Assembly (NCBI GenBank): GCA_963971535.1
Contig: OZ020589.1
Span: 49,705,192 to 49,769,191 of the forward strand
Origin: Notolepis coatsorum
Lineage: Eukaryota > Chordata > Actinopteri > Aulopiformes > Paralepididae
Length of the DNA: 64,000 nt
Direction of reading: 5' to 3'
The notes beneath the pieces were generated by a model. That model worked only from the letters and a program-made list of their open reading frames with translations. It made no database searches and was not told the origin of the DNA. The translations under genes were made by a program, and so were the position numbers. The number at the start of each line of letters is the position of its first letter. Within the stretch, counting starts at the first letter, position 1. Below, piece by piece: positions 42,741-55,107 of this stretch.

Positions 42741-43062
42741 TGTGGTAGATTTTAGACATAGATCATCATTAAATCAAACTAATGTGTTATATTTAGAGAA
42801 AACAGCTGCAATAGTCAAGTCAACCAAATACATGCTTCTGGTGATTAGATTACTCTGCCCTTTTGCCTGTCTCACTAAAATAGATAGGGTTATTTACTAA
42901 CGCAAGACCCCTCACAAAAGGTTGGGTGTCGGGCCACTCAACAGCCGGCTGTAAACTGTAAATAACTGTTTGAATAAGCTCTTCGGGGGTTTTAGAACAA
43001 AAGAGCCACCTGGGTTCGTCAGGGTGGGGGACAGGAAAGAGTTCAGATAAGCTTTAGTTACC

Positions 43063-43117
<55 letters not shown>

Positions 43118-44157
43118 GACACATGCATGACACACACACACACAACATATTCTAGAGAAACATGTGTCTCCTCTTAGGAGACATCAAAGGGCCAACTGGT
43201 CTGCCAAAGACAATGATTAGGTCACATACAGTTTATCTGATGGCGCCATGACCATCAAAGGTCTGATCACACATACACACACACATACACACACAACTTA
43301 GTTTTTGATATGAAAATATAATTAGAAGTGTTTACATTGGGATAATAATTCTGAAGCCATATTAAACTGTGTAAAAACAGAAGATGTAAGTTAAAATATA
43401 AATAGAATAGGCTTGTTTATATTAGGGTAAGAATTCACTAGGTAATTCGTTTTCATTTTAAGTGAAAATAAGTCACTAGGATAAGAACTGTGTTCAAGTA
43501 TAATATCTCTGTGTTAAGGTGATCAAATACAATTCAAATATATGTTATGAAATAAATAAATGCAATGTATTAAAGTAGATAGTTAGATTAAATGAAACTT
43601 ATTTGACTGTGTAAGGACCGCCTCCGTTTGCATATAACTAAGCGAGGCGGTGATTGGACAAACCACAGCTGATGATGTCATCACAATGAGCCATTGAGCC
43701 TTGAGATAAAATGGGATGTGGTGAGGGGGAGAGGGGACTCTGAAAACCCAACCGACAGGAGAACACCTCGAACCTACCATCCACACAGAGGAGCGGCAGC
43801 AGGACAACAGAAAAACTTTTGGAGGGAAAAACAGAATCCTCTTTGTTATCAGCAGAGAACAAAGACCATCAACAACTTATCAACTATCATTCTCTTTACT
43901 GTAATATTAGTCTGGTTGTTTTCATTTACGGAATAGTGTCTTTGATCACAACTATAGCATTCTTTATTGTAATTTGTATACACTCTTAACTTTGATTAAA
44001 CAGCTGTTATATAACCTTTTCCTTCTAATTCCTTCTGCCTGCACCGCTGAGAAGATATAAGTAATTCCCAGAGCTTTAGAGTTATTGAAACAACGCAGAG
44101 TACTAAGCACCCGGTTCTGAACAGAGCAGAACCGTAACAGCTTGGGAATCCACTTCA
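42741..44157 (+). repeat. 3' LTR of the retrovirus-like element
   Basis: 1417 bases, matching the 5' LTR almost base for base. Differences seen include AAGAGAGG/AAGCGAGG, GCCGTTGAG/GCCATTGAG, CGGCATAG/CGGAATAG, CCGCAACAG/CCGTAACAG and TTAGTTTTC/TTCGTTTTC, one A indel and a longer (CA)n tract (43069-43113). Confidence 0.92.
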
Positions 44158-46305
44158 CCCCCCTCCAATTGTGCGTTCGGCTGAACGTGTCACTCTTTGT
44201 AGTCTGCTACGGTCTTGTGCAGTGCTATTCCCAAACCAGGAGGTGATGTTGCCGGTCAGGATGCTCTCTATTGTACATGAGTAGAAGTTCCTAAGGATCT
44301 TCTGACTGACTTGGAACTTCCTTAGGCGCCTGAGGAAGTAGAGGCGTTGTCGTGCCTTCTTCACAACACTGTCAATGTGTGTGGTCCATGTCAAGTCCTC
44401 GGATATGTGGGCTCCGAGGTACTTGAAACTGTTCACTCTCTCAACCGGTGCCCCGTCGATGCTGAGGGGGCTGTAGTCCTTGACCCCCGACCTCCTGAAG
44501 TCCACAATCATCTCTTTTGTTTTGCTGACGTTCAGGGAGAGGCAGTTCTCCTGACACCACTGTGACAGGTTCTCTACCTCTTCCAGGTAGGCCCTTTCGT
44601 CGTTGGCAGAGATCAGGCCCACCACTACTGTGTCATCAGCAAATTTGATGATGGTGTTGTTGTTCCGCTGTGCTACGCAGTCATGTGTGTACAGGGAGTA
44701 GAGGAGGGGGCTCAGAACACAGCCCTGGGGGGCCCCTATGTTGAGCGTGATGGATGAGGAGGTGCAGTTGCCGGCTCTTACCACCTGGGGTCTGCCCGTC
44801 AGGAAGTCCAAGACCCACTGGCAGAGGTCATAGTTCAAGCCCAGGTCCCTGAGCTTGGCTATGAGTTTGGAGGGGACTATGGTATTGAATGCTGAGCTGT
44901 AGTCGATGAACAGCATTCTCACATAGTTCCCCTGCCTCTTGTCCAGGTGTGATGCTGCTGTGTGCAGCACATGGGCTATGGCGTCCTCCGTGGACCTGTT
45001 GGGGCGATATGCAAATTGCAGAGGGTCCAGGTTGATGGGGAGGGAGGAACAGATGTAGCCCTTCACTAGCTTCTCAAAGCACTTCATGGCTATGGAGGTG
45101 AGGGCTACAGGGCGGTAGTCGTTGAGGCAAGTGGGCGTAGATTTTTTGGGTACAGGGATGATGGTGGACTTCTTCAGACAGGTGGGGATGACAGCCTGTT
45201 CCAAGGACAGGTTGAAGATGTCAGTGAATACCGGGGCCAGTTGGTCGGCACAGACTTTTAGGACGCGGCCGGGGATGCCGTCCGGTCCTGCTGCCTTCCT
45301 GATATTCACTTTTTTAAAGATCCGTCTCACCTCATGCTCTGTTACCCTGAACACTGAGTCTCCATCAGCAGACCCCCCCCCCCCCATTGCCGTGGTTTGT
45401 AGGCTGGTGTTGTTATTCACAGCCTCAAACCTCACATAGAAGGAATTGAGATCATTTGCTAAGGAGATGTCACTGTTCAGTTTGAGGGGGGTGCCTTTGT
45501 AGTCTGTCATTGTTCTGAGGCCCTGCCACATGCCTCTAGAGTCAGCCTGTTCAAACTGAAGTTCAACTTTATCCCTGTAACGCCGTTTTGCCTCTATTAC
45601 TGCTCTCCTGACGTTGTATCTTGCCATCTTGTGTTCTTCCATGTTGCCTGTCACCAGCCCGGTGTTGTATGCTGATGTGCGCACTTTCAGAGCCTCACGG
45701 ACGGATTTGTCTACCCAGGGCTTTTGATTTGGGTAGATTTTAATTTTGGTGGAGGGGATTGTTTCTTCTACCAGAGTACAGACATAGTCAATTACCGTTT
45801 CGGTGTATTCGTTAATATTGGCTGTGTTATCACGGAATACACTCCAGTCTGTGCATTCAAGTGCAGCTTGGAGTGACTCCTCTGACGTCACGGCCCAACG
45901 CTTAACCTCTCGCGAGACCACCGGCGTTCGCTTGAGACTTTGTTTGTACTTTGGCAAAAGAAAGATGGCGGCGTGATCGCTTTTACCGAATGGACTAAGA
46001 GCCTGTGACTTGTACCCATTCTTAAATTGCGAGTATACATGGTCTAATATGTTCTCGCCTCTGGTGGGACAGGTCACATGCTGATAGAAATTCGGCAACA
46101 CCTTTTTAAGACGCGCGCTGTTGAAATCACCCAGAACCAAAATGGCAGCGTCAACATTAGCTGTCTGGAGTTTGTTTACCTCGTCGTGAAGTTTTGAAAG
46201 TGCGACCCCAGTGTTCGCGTGTGGTGGAATGTACACTCCGATGAGGATGATGGACGTTAACTCTCTTGGGAGGAAGAAGGGTCGACATTTTATCGTGAAT
46301 AACAA
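44158..46305 (-). pseudogene. L2/Rex1-like LINE ORF2: endonuclease end and reverse transcriptase
   Basis: One unbroken 716-codon minus-strand frame. It begins in the endonuclease (IILIGVYIPPHANTGVALSK, VLGDFNSARLKK, GKSDHAAIFLLP). It continues through a linker to RT: KKSTIIPVPKKSTPTCLNDY, QFAYRPNRSTEDAIAHVLH, MLFIDYSSAFNTIVPSKLIA (first catalytic Asp), GAPQGCVLSPLLYSLYTHDC and IKFADDTVVVGL (ADD pair). It ends with SFKYLGAHISEDLTWTTHID and RLQRVTRSAERTIG before the LTR element interrupts it. The missing C-terminus is at 31740-31560. The copy is 5'-truncated within the endonuclease. It was nearly intact when interrupted. Confidence 0.9.
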
Positions 46306-46959
46306 TCACTTCTAACTGTCCCTTTATACTTACTTAGCGAGCAGAAGGACTTTTCCTGGTTTATCATGGTGATTTCCTTTGGAACACTCAAGATAGATTA
46401 TTTTCATGAAAATGTGCTCACATTGCTCACATTAGTGGGATATTTTCAATGTTTTAGCAAATTTTGATTTAAATTGTATAATTCCCATTTTGTTTTACCA
46501 TGGTATGTTTAGTATCCTTTTGTTCAGCACAGCCTCACATATATGACCTGACAGTTAGTTTTCATACTGTATAATACTGTATATACTGTATACTGCATAA
46601 TGTACAACACAAGAAAATGTGTTCTTTTTACTATGAACCAATGCAAACATATTCAATCAAGCATATAAAACAGTGGAAATGCACCCTCAGGTAGCATATT
46701 TACATAAACAAAAGAGAACAAGACAGAATTCAATTCAAAAACAATTATTTTCTCCATACACAGGTAATAAACCCAGACGAAATTTTGATTATCAACTGGA
46801 AAATCTCACCATCATGCTTTTTTAGAAAGAGTCAGTAAAAAAGTAAGTAAAGGTAAAAAAAATAAATAAAATAGTGCATCATTATGGAATGTAACTAAAG
46901 TAATGTGCAATAAAAATACTTGTAATAAAAAAAAGTAAAAGTAAAGAGGAATATTCAAT
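46306..46959. other. AT-rich sequence, no gene
   Basis: Contains repeated ATACTGTATA motifs near 46565-46595. May include the 3' untranslated end of the piggyBac element to its right, but no terminal repeat was found. Confidence 0.4.
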
Positions 46960-47335
46960 ATACATATATACACTATTATAGACTACACACATATGTTTGT
47001 GTGTGCGACATTGTACTGTGCTGTACTGTGCTGTCCTGTATGTGCTCAACTGTGCCACGCTTCGAAACAGTTTCTGCCAGTGCTTGCATTTCCAGGGAGT
47101 CAGGGTCCTTTTCCCCCCTTTGTGACACTGCTGGTAGATCCTGCGGCCATGTGTGGCTTTCTGTCTGATGTCCTCTGTAGGTGCGGCGATGGGAACAGGG
47201 AGATGCTCTGACTTCCTGTCAAGAGGAGCTAGTGTGATGTCCACGCCACACAACTCACGCACCATCTCGCACAAGAAGTCCTTGTGAGTCATGTGTGCCT
47301 CCTGTTTTGCCTTACTGATTTCACAGTGGAGGATA
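46960..47335 (-). pseudogene. piggyBac C-terminus with degraded Cys-rich domain
   Basis: Continues exon K beyond the SINE: ILHCEISKAKQEAHMTHKDF, LCEMVRELCGVDITLAPLDR, then THGRRIYQQCHKGGKRTLTP and WKCKHW. These are the last helices and the beginning of the cysteine-rich zinc domain of PGBD4-like proteins. The second half of the zinc domain is absent or diverged after about 47040. This piece sits about 7.8 kb from exon K because of the nested insertions. Confidence 0.8.
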
Positions 47336-50193
47336 ATAATAATAATAATAATAATATAATAATGCAGGACCTGTTGCAGAGGTCTTTATTCGGCATGCAA
47401 CGACACTCAATGTTTTAGCGGTACACACAGCGGTTAGTTTAGCACACACACCGGAACACGATGCGATTCGTCTCTGCGATTAACCCATCCCGTCGTCCTT
47501 CCCCCCCAAGGGCAGCCGGGAGCAGACAGGCGTCAATGTGAGCCGCGCCAGGGGACCAATCCAAGTGCTCCTGTCCGTCTTCGTCAAGGACGCCACAGCG
47601 TTAGCGATCTGTTGTTGTGCATGTTTTTTCCATTGGGTTTATCTTATCGGGGGGGAAACCCTTGCGAGCACGGGGAGAACATGCAAACTCCACACAGAAA
47701 GGCCTGGGAGATACCCCACCTGGGTACCTGGCATCATGGAAACCTGGTCCCCAAGCGGGAATCGAACCCTGGACCTTCTTGCTGTGAGGCGACAGTGTTT
47801 TTCTTTTAATCTTTTTATTATAAAAAATAATCAGTTTACATTTTATGCATTTTCTATATATATATATATATACACACACTATATTATTTAAATGTCTTAC
47901 TCACATTTCCCAGGCATAGCCCACCCCCTTCTTTTGCGCTTCCCTAAATCAACCAACAAAAACAGAACAAGCCACAAAGAAAACAGTGTTATATATACTT
48001 ATTTCCTATACAACAAATCAAGCAAAAAAACTCCCCTATCCCACCCAAACAACCCCAAAAAAAAACTATCCAAAACCAAACTCTACTTTACCTTTTCCAA
48101 ACTTAACACATTTACCACTGTTAATGAACCATCTCTTAAATATCTCCTTACTCAGCAATTTCTCTGTCAACATAACATCCCTTTTCATTAAATTCAAAAA
48201 GATTGGCCATACTTCCACCTTTCTCTGCTCAGAAAAAGCAATTCGCCTTCTCAAGACAACCGCCTTCTTTCCATCTAATGCACCAAACAAAAAATATCTC
48301 TTCCAATCTGTATATTTGATTATTCCCCAGCTCGCCCTCATGCCCTCTTTCAGCTCTGCATGGAAGCCCTGCAGGCCTTCACTCAATGAACATGTGCATA
48401 AAACTTTCATCTTTTAATTTGCACACATCACATGTTCTACTTATCTGTGTATATATATGATGTAACACTGTTTTTGTATAGACCCTATTCTGTCTTACCA
48501 TGAAATCATTATGATCACATTCGATATTATTAAACTTTATATTCACATTTTCCCATATTGATCCTCCCACCAACCCCGGAAACACTTTCTCCCACACCTG
48601 TTCCGATGCAGGCACCCTTCTTTCTTTTGTTACAAAAAATCTATAAATATCTTTACTCCTCACACTTCCCAAACCCTTCTGCTCATCTCCCTTTCCTACC
48701 TTTAATTCTGGAAGACTACAACTCCTATTACCCACACACTCTCTCTCTATTATCTCTCTCCATTCCTTCAGCAAGCCAGTTTGAATTTTTTCAAAATTTG
48801 ACACGACAGTTGCAAACCGATATTCATCATCTACCTTGATTACATTGTCATAAATGGCCTGCACCGGGAGAAAACCTGGCACTATTGTCACCACACCTAC
48901 CTACCTTCTCTAGGCTCTCTTTAAAAAAACACTTCCATCCGTATTTGGTCTCATCGTAAATATATTTCTGTACACATTTCAATCTTACAGTTTTCTTCCT
49001 TACCTTTATGTCAATTAAATTCAAACCACCCTCATTACACTTACCTATTAAGACTTTGTGGGCGATTTTTGGTGACTTCCCCCACCACAGAAAGTCCGCC
49101 ACAACCCTATTAATCTCATTTTCTATTGCCTCTGGCATATCCAAGGCACCTAACACATGTCAGTTTAGACATCAATAAGCTATTTATCACCACAACCTTA
49201 CCCTTCAATTTTAGTGTGCGTTGCTTCCAAAATTGGAGCACCTGTTTAATCTTATTAATTATACCTACCCACGTTAAATCCCTCTCCTCTTTCTCCTCTA
49301 TCCCTATCCACACACCCAATATCTTTATGTGCCCCTCTGCTTTTTTCAGCGGAACCACACAATCACTCATTTTTACTTTACCTACACACAATAACTCAGT
49401 CTTATCAACATTAATTTTGGCTCCAGATGCCTTACCATATACCTCTAAGCACTTCATAATTCTATTTATGCTCTCCATGTCTCTCACCGTAAAGGTAGTG
49501 TCGTCCGCATATTGGTGGATCAAACTCTGCTCCCTGTAGGGTATTCCTATTCCAATTATTTACTTTTTACTTTTTATGTATGTGGCCATAGGCTCTGCGG
49601 AAATCGCATAGAGCAAAGCTGAAAGAGGACACCCTTGCCTAACAGACCGCTCCACCCTAAACACATCTGTAATACACCCGTTACATTTCACACAGCTTTT
49701 TGCATCTTTATACAAAACACGTACCCAGTTGACCATCCTCTCCCCAAAACCAAAAACCCCCATGACCCTGATCAGGAAAAAATGCTCAACCCCGTCAAAA
49801 GCCTTGTTAAAGTCCACACTGAGTACTGCACAATCTTCATTATTATAATCTACATAATTTACTACATCCTTAATCGTTCTTACAGTTTCTGTGATGTCCC
49901 TACCCGGAACACTGTAGGCCTGGGTTGGCGCCACTATGCTCCCAATTACTTTCTTGACCCTGTTGGCCAGAATTTTGGTAAGCACCTTAATCAGAATTCA
50001 ACAAACTTATAGGCCTATATCCTTCTAACTTTGTTTTACACCCTTTGTTTTTAAATAAAATTGTCAAGACACCAGTGGTCATTGCTTCATTACACTCACC
50101 ATTCCTCTCTATTTCTCTGTACACTTTCAACAAAATAGGTGCTAGCAGACCAACAAAAGCCCTGTAAAATTCTCCTGACAAACCATCAAGCCC

Positions 50194-51987
50194 GGGCCCT
50201 CATTCATCAACGTGTTCTACGCACAGATCTGTGCTTACCCTGTGCGTACGATCATTTCTGAGTGGGATTCATCAATTTCAACTTGAACTTGACTTCGTGC
50301 TTACATCTACGCACAGTTCAGACCTGGCGTACCTAGCGCCCAGTGGTAGAATATATTATTACAACAAGGAAATGAGCTTCTGTGCATAATAACACTGGCA
50401 CGTTCTGTACGAACCGTAGTTCATTATAGTTCATTGTAAAATAGCAACAGTAGTGTAATTATGGTCAAAACCCTATAAATAGCATTTGGAATAATAGATC
50501 TTTCTCTCAGAATGAATGCAGCATGGTTTATATAGCGTTATCGGAATATACGGGGTGTAGGCTACTGACTGACTGCGCTCCGCGTAGCTTGATTGATTGA
50601 TTGATTGAAAAGTTTATTAACAGATTGCAGAATGGGTACAGTACAGTACAGCTCAGTACATACAATTGTTAATTGGGGATGCAGACCAACTTTCGTCTTG
50701 TTTACATCAGGGTCCCCCATTTTCAATTCATCATAAATCATAAAGCTCAACTCGTTATTATTCTGCGCAGACCGCAGAAACACGGGAACGTTTTGATTAT
50801 ATTTAAAAGGCTTTACGTTAAACGAAACAAGTGGAACTTCGAAGCTGTAAGCAGAATACAAGTCATATGAATATAGTGTTCTTCCCCCTTTTTACTGTAT
50901 AAGAAAGAATAGAAAACGCATTGCAATGACACTATAGTGGACAGACTATGTATATGATGGGATTCAAGTTCGCGTTTTTGTTGCTCATAGGCATGCTGTC
51001 AGAGTATGATATCTTAATCAAACATTCTAGAACATTTGTCGTCACAGATCATGTCCTAATAGAACATAGGCTATGGCATGGATCGTGATATTGTGTGGAC
51101 TGTTATTATTACTGTACACCGGTACCACCCATTGTGACAACAGCCTTGTGAGTCCCACACACAAACATGATGGAATTCAAGTTCATGTATTGAAAGGCAG
51201 GCTATCATACATGCAGTGAGATTCATTGTTCTTGTATATGCTCTCGTATTATATTGTTTATATAGGCTACCCAATACTGACATCAAAATAGATTGTAGTA
51301 TGCCTCTAGAAATCATATGCAGCAGGTAGAAAATTGACGGGAGATCCATTGCGATTTGGAATAAAATTGAGGAGAACTTTAATCCCTGGGGTATTAATCA
51401 AACAACACGGGAAAAGGCAGTCATATTCCAGCGCGGTCTTTATTAGCCGACAACAAAATAGATGCATCTAAAAATCATATAGCCAATCGAACACAACTAA
51501 TAAAGGCATTCATATTACAGCACGGTTATAATGACACACAACCAACGCCAAACAGTGGTCAACGAACGGTCTTTATTAGTATTTTGAGCTGTCCAGGCAG
51601 AATTGCAGCAATGGTCTTAGGGAGCCGTTGATATCTGACATCACCGTTTACGAGTCCGCCTTTTATTTATCCCACAATACGCGATAGTGTCTTCTTGGTT
51701 CGACAGCAGTGAACAATCTTCGTGGAGTTTCTCAGGGTTCCGCTCGGGTCCGTCCATTATTTCACATCCCATGGGGGGTGTTTCCTCATTTTCATGACCA
51801 TATATGGATAATCATGCACGAGCATTGACAGTAGAACAAAGTGGTATTCATCAACACGGAGGACCATAGAGCCTGCGTACGCACGTGTGATGAATGCCGA
51901 CTTCCCTGTGCGTACGCTAGTTCTACATTCCGTGCTTACGTGTGGAAGTAGGTCAAGTTCTACGTCCACGTTGATGAATGAGGGCCC
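50194..51987. mobile_element. Inverted-repeat DNA transposon (non-autonomous) in the Tx1 LINE
   Basis: Both ends read GGGCCCTCATTCATCAACGT inward (50194 rightward and 51987 leftward, reverse complement); the repeat is perfect for about 21 bases and then diverges around TACGCAC/TACGTCC-like motifs. Removing 50194-51987 restores the LINE Ser-Pro-Gly-Leu-Asp reading, so no unambiguous target duplication remains; a shared CCC at the edges could be one. No transposase frame. It contains a family A repeat at 50589-50745. Superfamily not decided; PIF/Harbinger-like ends are a possibility. Confidence 0.85.
50589..50745. repeat. Interspersed repeat family A, copy 2
   Basis: Begins TTGATTGATTGATTGAAAAG, then TTAACAGATTGCAGAATGGG, and ends TCCCCCATTTTCAATTCATC. 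Same orientation and extent as the copy at 1745-1907. Confidence 0.65.
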
Positions 51988-52245
51988 AGGACTTTTGTTA
52001 GTCTGCAAGCCCTGAATCGCTTCCCTCACTTCTTTTTCAGTGATTTCACCATCACACATCACTCTATCCCCTTCATCTAATCTCATTTTCACAGTTTCCA
52101 GTACATTGTTCACACATTCCATATCCAATCCTTCACTCTTGTACAATTTTTTATAAAAAGATTCCACTGTATCCAATATTCCAACTAAGTCATTCACTTT
52201 TTCCCCTTTTTCGTTTTCTAGCTCTCTTATGTATGTCCTTCTCTG

Positions 52246-53390
52246 TTAACTTTTTTCTAGGCCTAGAAAAAACGAGGTGCTCCTTTCTCCTTCAAGGGCA
52301 TATTTCGCCTTGCTCCTCATTATTGCTCCCATGCACTTTCTTCTTTCATTTTCTGCCCACTTTGCCTCTAGCTCTGTATACTTCTCTGCACTGTGTTCTG
52401 GATTTTCTTTTAATTTTTCCTCTTCTTCCGCTAGCAACCCTTTTAATTCCCATTCTTCTCTTTTGTTTTTATAATTTCTGGCCTTTGTATATCTTATACT
52501 TATCTTTTTTACATTAATTTTAACTTGTTCCCACCACATACCCACATTTTCATTAAACATTGGGTTTTCCATTTCAGCTTTCACATACCCATATATCTTT
52601 TTTTGATATTTCTCCTCACTCAGTACACTTGTATTTAAACACCACACACCCCCACCTCTCCCTTGTATTTCTATTCCTAAATCAAAACACACAGCCGCAT
52701 GGTCACTCAAAAAATTTAACTTCTGTTCTATATTGTTAATGTAATTCCGTATTTCCCGTTTAACCAGACATAGATCAATCCGGCTTTGCCTTAAACAGCC
52801 CGCCACCACATGTTTCCTTGTAAACCCTCTTTTCCCAGAATTCTCCTCTCTCCACATATCCACTAGATCCACACTAGACATTATTTCTGTTAGTGTATTT
52901 CTAGCTGTGTCACACTTGAAAATCTTGCTCGTAGTATCTAACCTACTTTGCAAAGTGTTAAAGTCACCGACAAACAAACAATTCCCCTTCATGTGCACCT
53001 TTAGCCCTTCAAAAAAAACGTCCTAATTTTCTCTACATTGGGCGCATATATATTCCCTAATCTAAACAAAACTCCCTGATGTTCAAATTCTAATATAATC
53101 ACCCTCCCTTCTGCGTCCTCATATATTATCTTTATATTTTCCACTACGTCTTTTTTAAATAATACTGCTACACCACATGATCGCTCTGTACCATGATTTA
53201 CATATAATACATCAGTCCATTTTCTTTTCACATCATTCATAATATTTTCCGTCCACCACGTTTCCTGCAGCATCACTATATCTGTATTAAAAGTCGATAT
53301 CACCTGCTCAATTTTAGTTTTGTTCCTCAGTCCATTCACATTAAGCGATGTTACAGTGATGGCAGCACACATGACGAAAAATATATTGAT
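52246..53390 (-). pseudogene. Tx1-like LINE ORF2 endonuclease
   Basis: The Met near 53370 opens TVTSLNVNGLRNKTKIEQVI (Asn of the endonuclease box) and IVMLQETWW (catalytic Glu), then GVAVLFKKDV and LGNIYAPN. A frameshift near 53000 continues as GNCLFVGDFNTLQSRLDTTS (GDFN), SRIDLCLV (SRID box) and LSDHAAVCF (SDH box). It ends in the linker to RT (STSFFLGLEK) at 52246. All APE-endonuclease motifs are present but split over two frames. Confidence 0.82.
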
Positions 53391-53902
53391 TATCCTATAT
53401 ATCATACCTCATCATACCTTCTTAATACACCTCCCTTTAGCACCTCTCTCCTCTCTTGATTTTCTTTTCAGTAGGTTGATAGCAGATGGGCTGGTGTCCA
53501 TCTCCTCAGAGTCCTCTGATGTAGCCCCCACCTCTTCCCCGGTCCCTGGCAACCCCTCTGAGTCTCCTATAGACCCTTTCCTCTTCTTCCTCTCCTCCGT
53601 GCATGTAGACATTCCCTCTGCCACGTCCCTTTTGTCGCACGCCTCCAGATGCGCTCTGCCGCCTCCTCGCCCTCCAGCGCTGCCTTCCCGGGTCCGCGGC
53701 CCAGACCCAGTAGCTCTTGTTTCGCCTGTAGATGCTCCGGATCCCAGCTGTCTCTCCATGGACTTCAGTGACCTCAGCAGTCCCGAATCAAAACCATCTA
53801 TGTTTTCATTTAGGCCTGCTGTGTCCTCTCTCTCTCTGCCGCGCTGTCAGCTCCTTCTCCTCATCATCTGCGTGCTGTGTGCTAGGGCCGTCACTCTCCT
53901 GT

Positions 53903-54893
53903 TCACTGACGCGCACTCAGCTCTGCGCTCTCCCCTGTCGCCGTCTCCACTTGATCTCCATCTGGGGTCTGCGTGATCTCCTCTTCTTCCTCATCCTCCT
54001 CCGCTTCATCATCTCCTTTGTCATCTTCGTCTTCTTCCTCTCCTTCGTCTTCATCATCTGCTACTGCCTCACCCTCGTCCTCTCCACCTGTTTTCTCCGT
54101 CTCAGTGGCTTCTCCTCCGTCGTTTCCACTCTTCTTGGCAGCCCCACCGGTCTCACCTCTCGTATCCTGCTCCTCGTAGCGCTTCCAGGGCGTGCATGTA
54201 CACTGCGCGTACTTTTCATCACATCCCCTGCACTTTCGTTCAGTGTCACACTCTCGAGCATAGTGTCCTTGCTGGGCACATTTGTGACATTTAAAGTCCG
54301 GGCAATCTCTCAGGACGTGACCAGGCTGAAGACACAGTCTACAAACTCTCACCTGCCTATTATGGATCACTCTAAAATGTTCCATCCCCTGTTGAGTCTC
54401 AAACCGGGTCGAATACGGCAGGGATTTGACTCAGTGAACTTCACTTTTACGAACCTTGTGCCGTCTATAATGTCTGTTCCAGGCCACATCCTTCTCTTGA
54501 TCTGCATTACCGCCGCCACTCCCCATAGCTTCAGTTTCTCGAGAATGTCCTCATCCGTTATGTATAAAGGCAGACCCAAAAAAGAGACGACAACCTCATC
54601 GTTCGACAGTTCTGTTGCCATTATCCTACTGTCCTTGATTTTAAAACCGTCCATTCGTTTCTCCTTCACCTTCTCATCCATCAACATGATTTCATACTTC
54701 TTGGGCGTCTTGTATCGACATCCAATGACTGTCCCACACTCCGACTTTATCGCCCTCAAAAGCTCCATCATTGTGACTCTATCAGGCCCCTCAATGTCCA
54801 CCTCAACTGTTAATCTTAACTCATATTTTAGTTCATTCATTTCATCCGTCTGTCTCGGAATCCGCCCGCCGTTCGAAATGTTTGTTGCCATGA
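53903..54893 (-). pseudogene. Tx1-like LINE ORF1 with three Cys knuckles
   Basis: Starts MATNISNGGRIPRQTDEMNE. An RRM-like region follows (VVSFLGLPLYITDEDILEKL, RFVKVKF). After a one-base shift near 54400 come CRLCLQPGHVLRDC and CHKCAQQGHYAREC (both CX2CX4HX4C) and CRGCDEKYAQC. The C-terminal half is extremely acidic (Asp/Glu-rich from about 54110 to 53960). The protein would bind LINE RNA. The acidic tail is encoded by a GA-rich tract that may have expanded by slippage. Confidence 0.8.
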
Positions 54894-55107
54894 TTTCCCG
54901 TCCGAGCCTCGAGACAAACGTCAATTTCCCCCAAACAGCTAAAAGCCGTTGGGGGAAACTACACTATACAAAAAACAATATAACACTCTACTACTTACTC
55001 TATACTCACTTTAACCAACTATCTCACTATCAAACTCAAAGCTTCCGTGCGCTGTCAAATTCAAACCGACCTGTCAAAAAAAAGGGCGTGTTCTAGGCGA
55101 CAGTGTT

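Larger units (their letters stand above)
31741..44157 (+). mobile_element. Retrovirus-like LTR element, gag-like but without recognisable pol
   Basis: Two LTRs of about 1.4 kb (31741-33142 and 42741-44157) start TGTGGTAGATTTTAGAC and end CCACTTCA. The four-base target duplication CCCC (31737-31740 and 44158-44161) flanks them. The interior, after setting aside a hAT insertion, is about 8.2 kb: a possible primer-binding site, a 4.3-kb leader, a gag-like gene and about 2.3 kb of sequence without pol or env motifs. The LTRs differ by about five substitutions, one small indel and a (CA)n length change, so the insertion is young. It is probably mobilised by enzymes from another copy. Family not assigned. 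Confidence 0.85.
48066..52197 (-). pseudogene. Tx1-like LINE ORF2 reverse transcriptase and C-terminus, interrupted
   Basis: VNDLVGILDTVESFYKKLYK and EVREAIQGLQTNKSPG (52197-51988) stop at the inserted transposon. Beyond it (50193 leftward) come GLDGLSGEFYRAFVG, ILFKNKGCKTKLEGYRPISL, ILANRVKKVIGSIVAPTQAY, VLSVDFNKAFDGVEHFFLI (first catalytic Asp), RQGCPLSALLYAISAEPMAT and, after a frame change at 49560, QYADDTTFTV (ADD pair). The C-terminal part lies in three further frames to 48066, with CDVCKLKDESFMHMF, the L1-type Cys motif. At least five lesions. Confidence 0.82.
47800..55094 (-). mobile_element. Tx1-like LINE (L1 superfamily), near full length
   Basis: Flanked by the perfect 13-base target duplication AGGCGACAGTGTT (47787-47799 and 55095-55107). 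On the minus strand it has a 5' UTR (55094 to about 54894), ORF1 (about 54893-53903), ORF2 (about 53390-48066) and a 3' UTR ending in an A-rich tail (T-rich at 47800-47815). Removing the 1.8-kb transposon at 50194-51987 leaves about 5.5 kb, a normal LINE length. Several frameshifts and stops disable both ORFs. Tx1-type placement rests on ORF1 zinc knuckles and ORF2 motifs, not a tree. Confidence 0.85.

Noticed and set aside
31741-44157. Reading the two 1.4-kb repeats as a segmental duplication or assembly error
   Set aside because: TG...CA ends, a CCCC target duplication and a LINE that rejoins in frame fit an LTR insertion better.
47757-47769. B box suggestive of a tRNA gene
   Set aside because: It is part of a SINE interrupted by a LINE; no intact tRNA.
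53320-55096. Plus-strand frames of up to 454 codons
   Set aside because: They are antisense to the Tx1-like LINE ORF1 and endonuclease; the Ser-rich part mirrors the GA-rich acidic tail.
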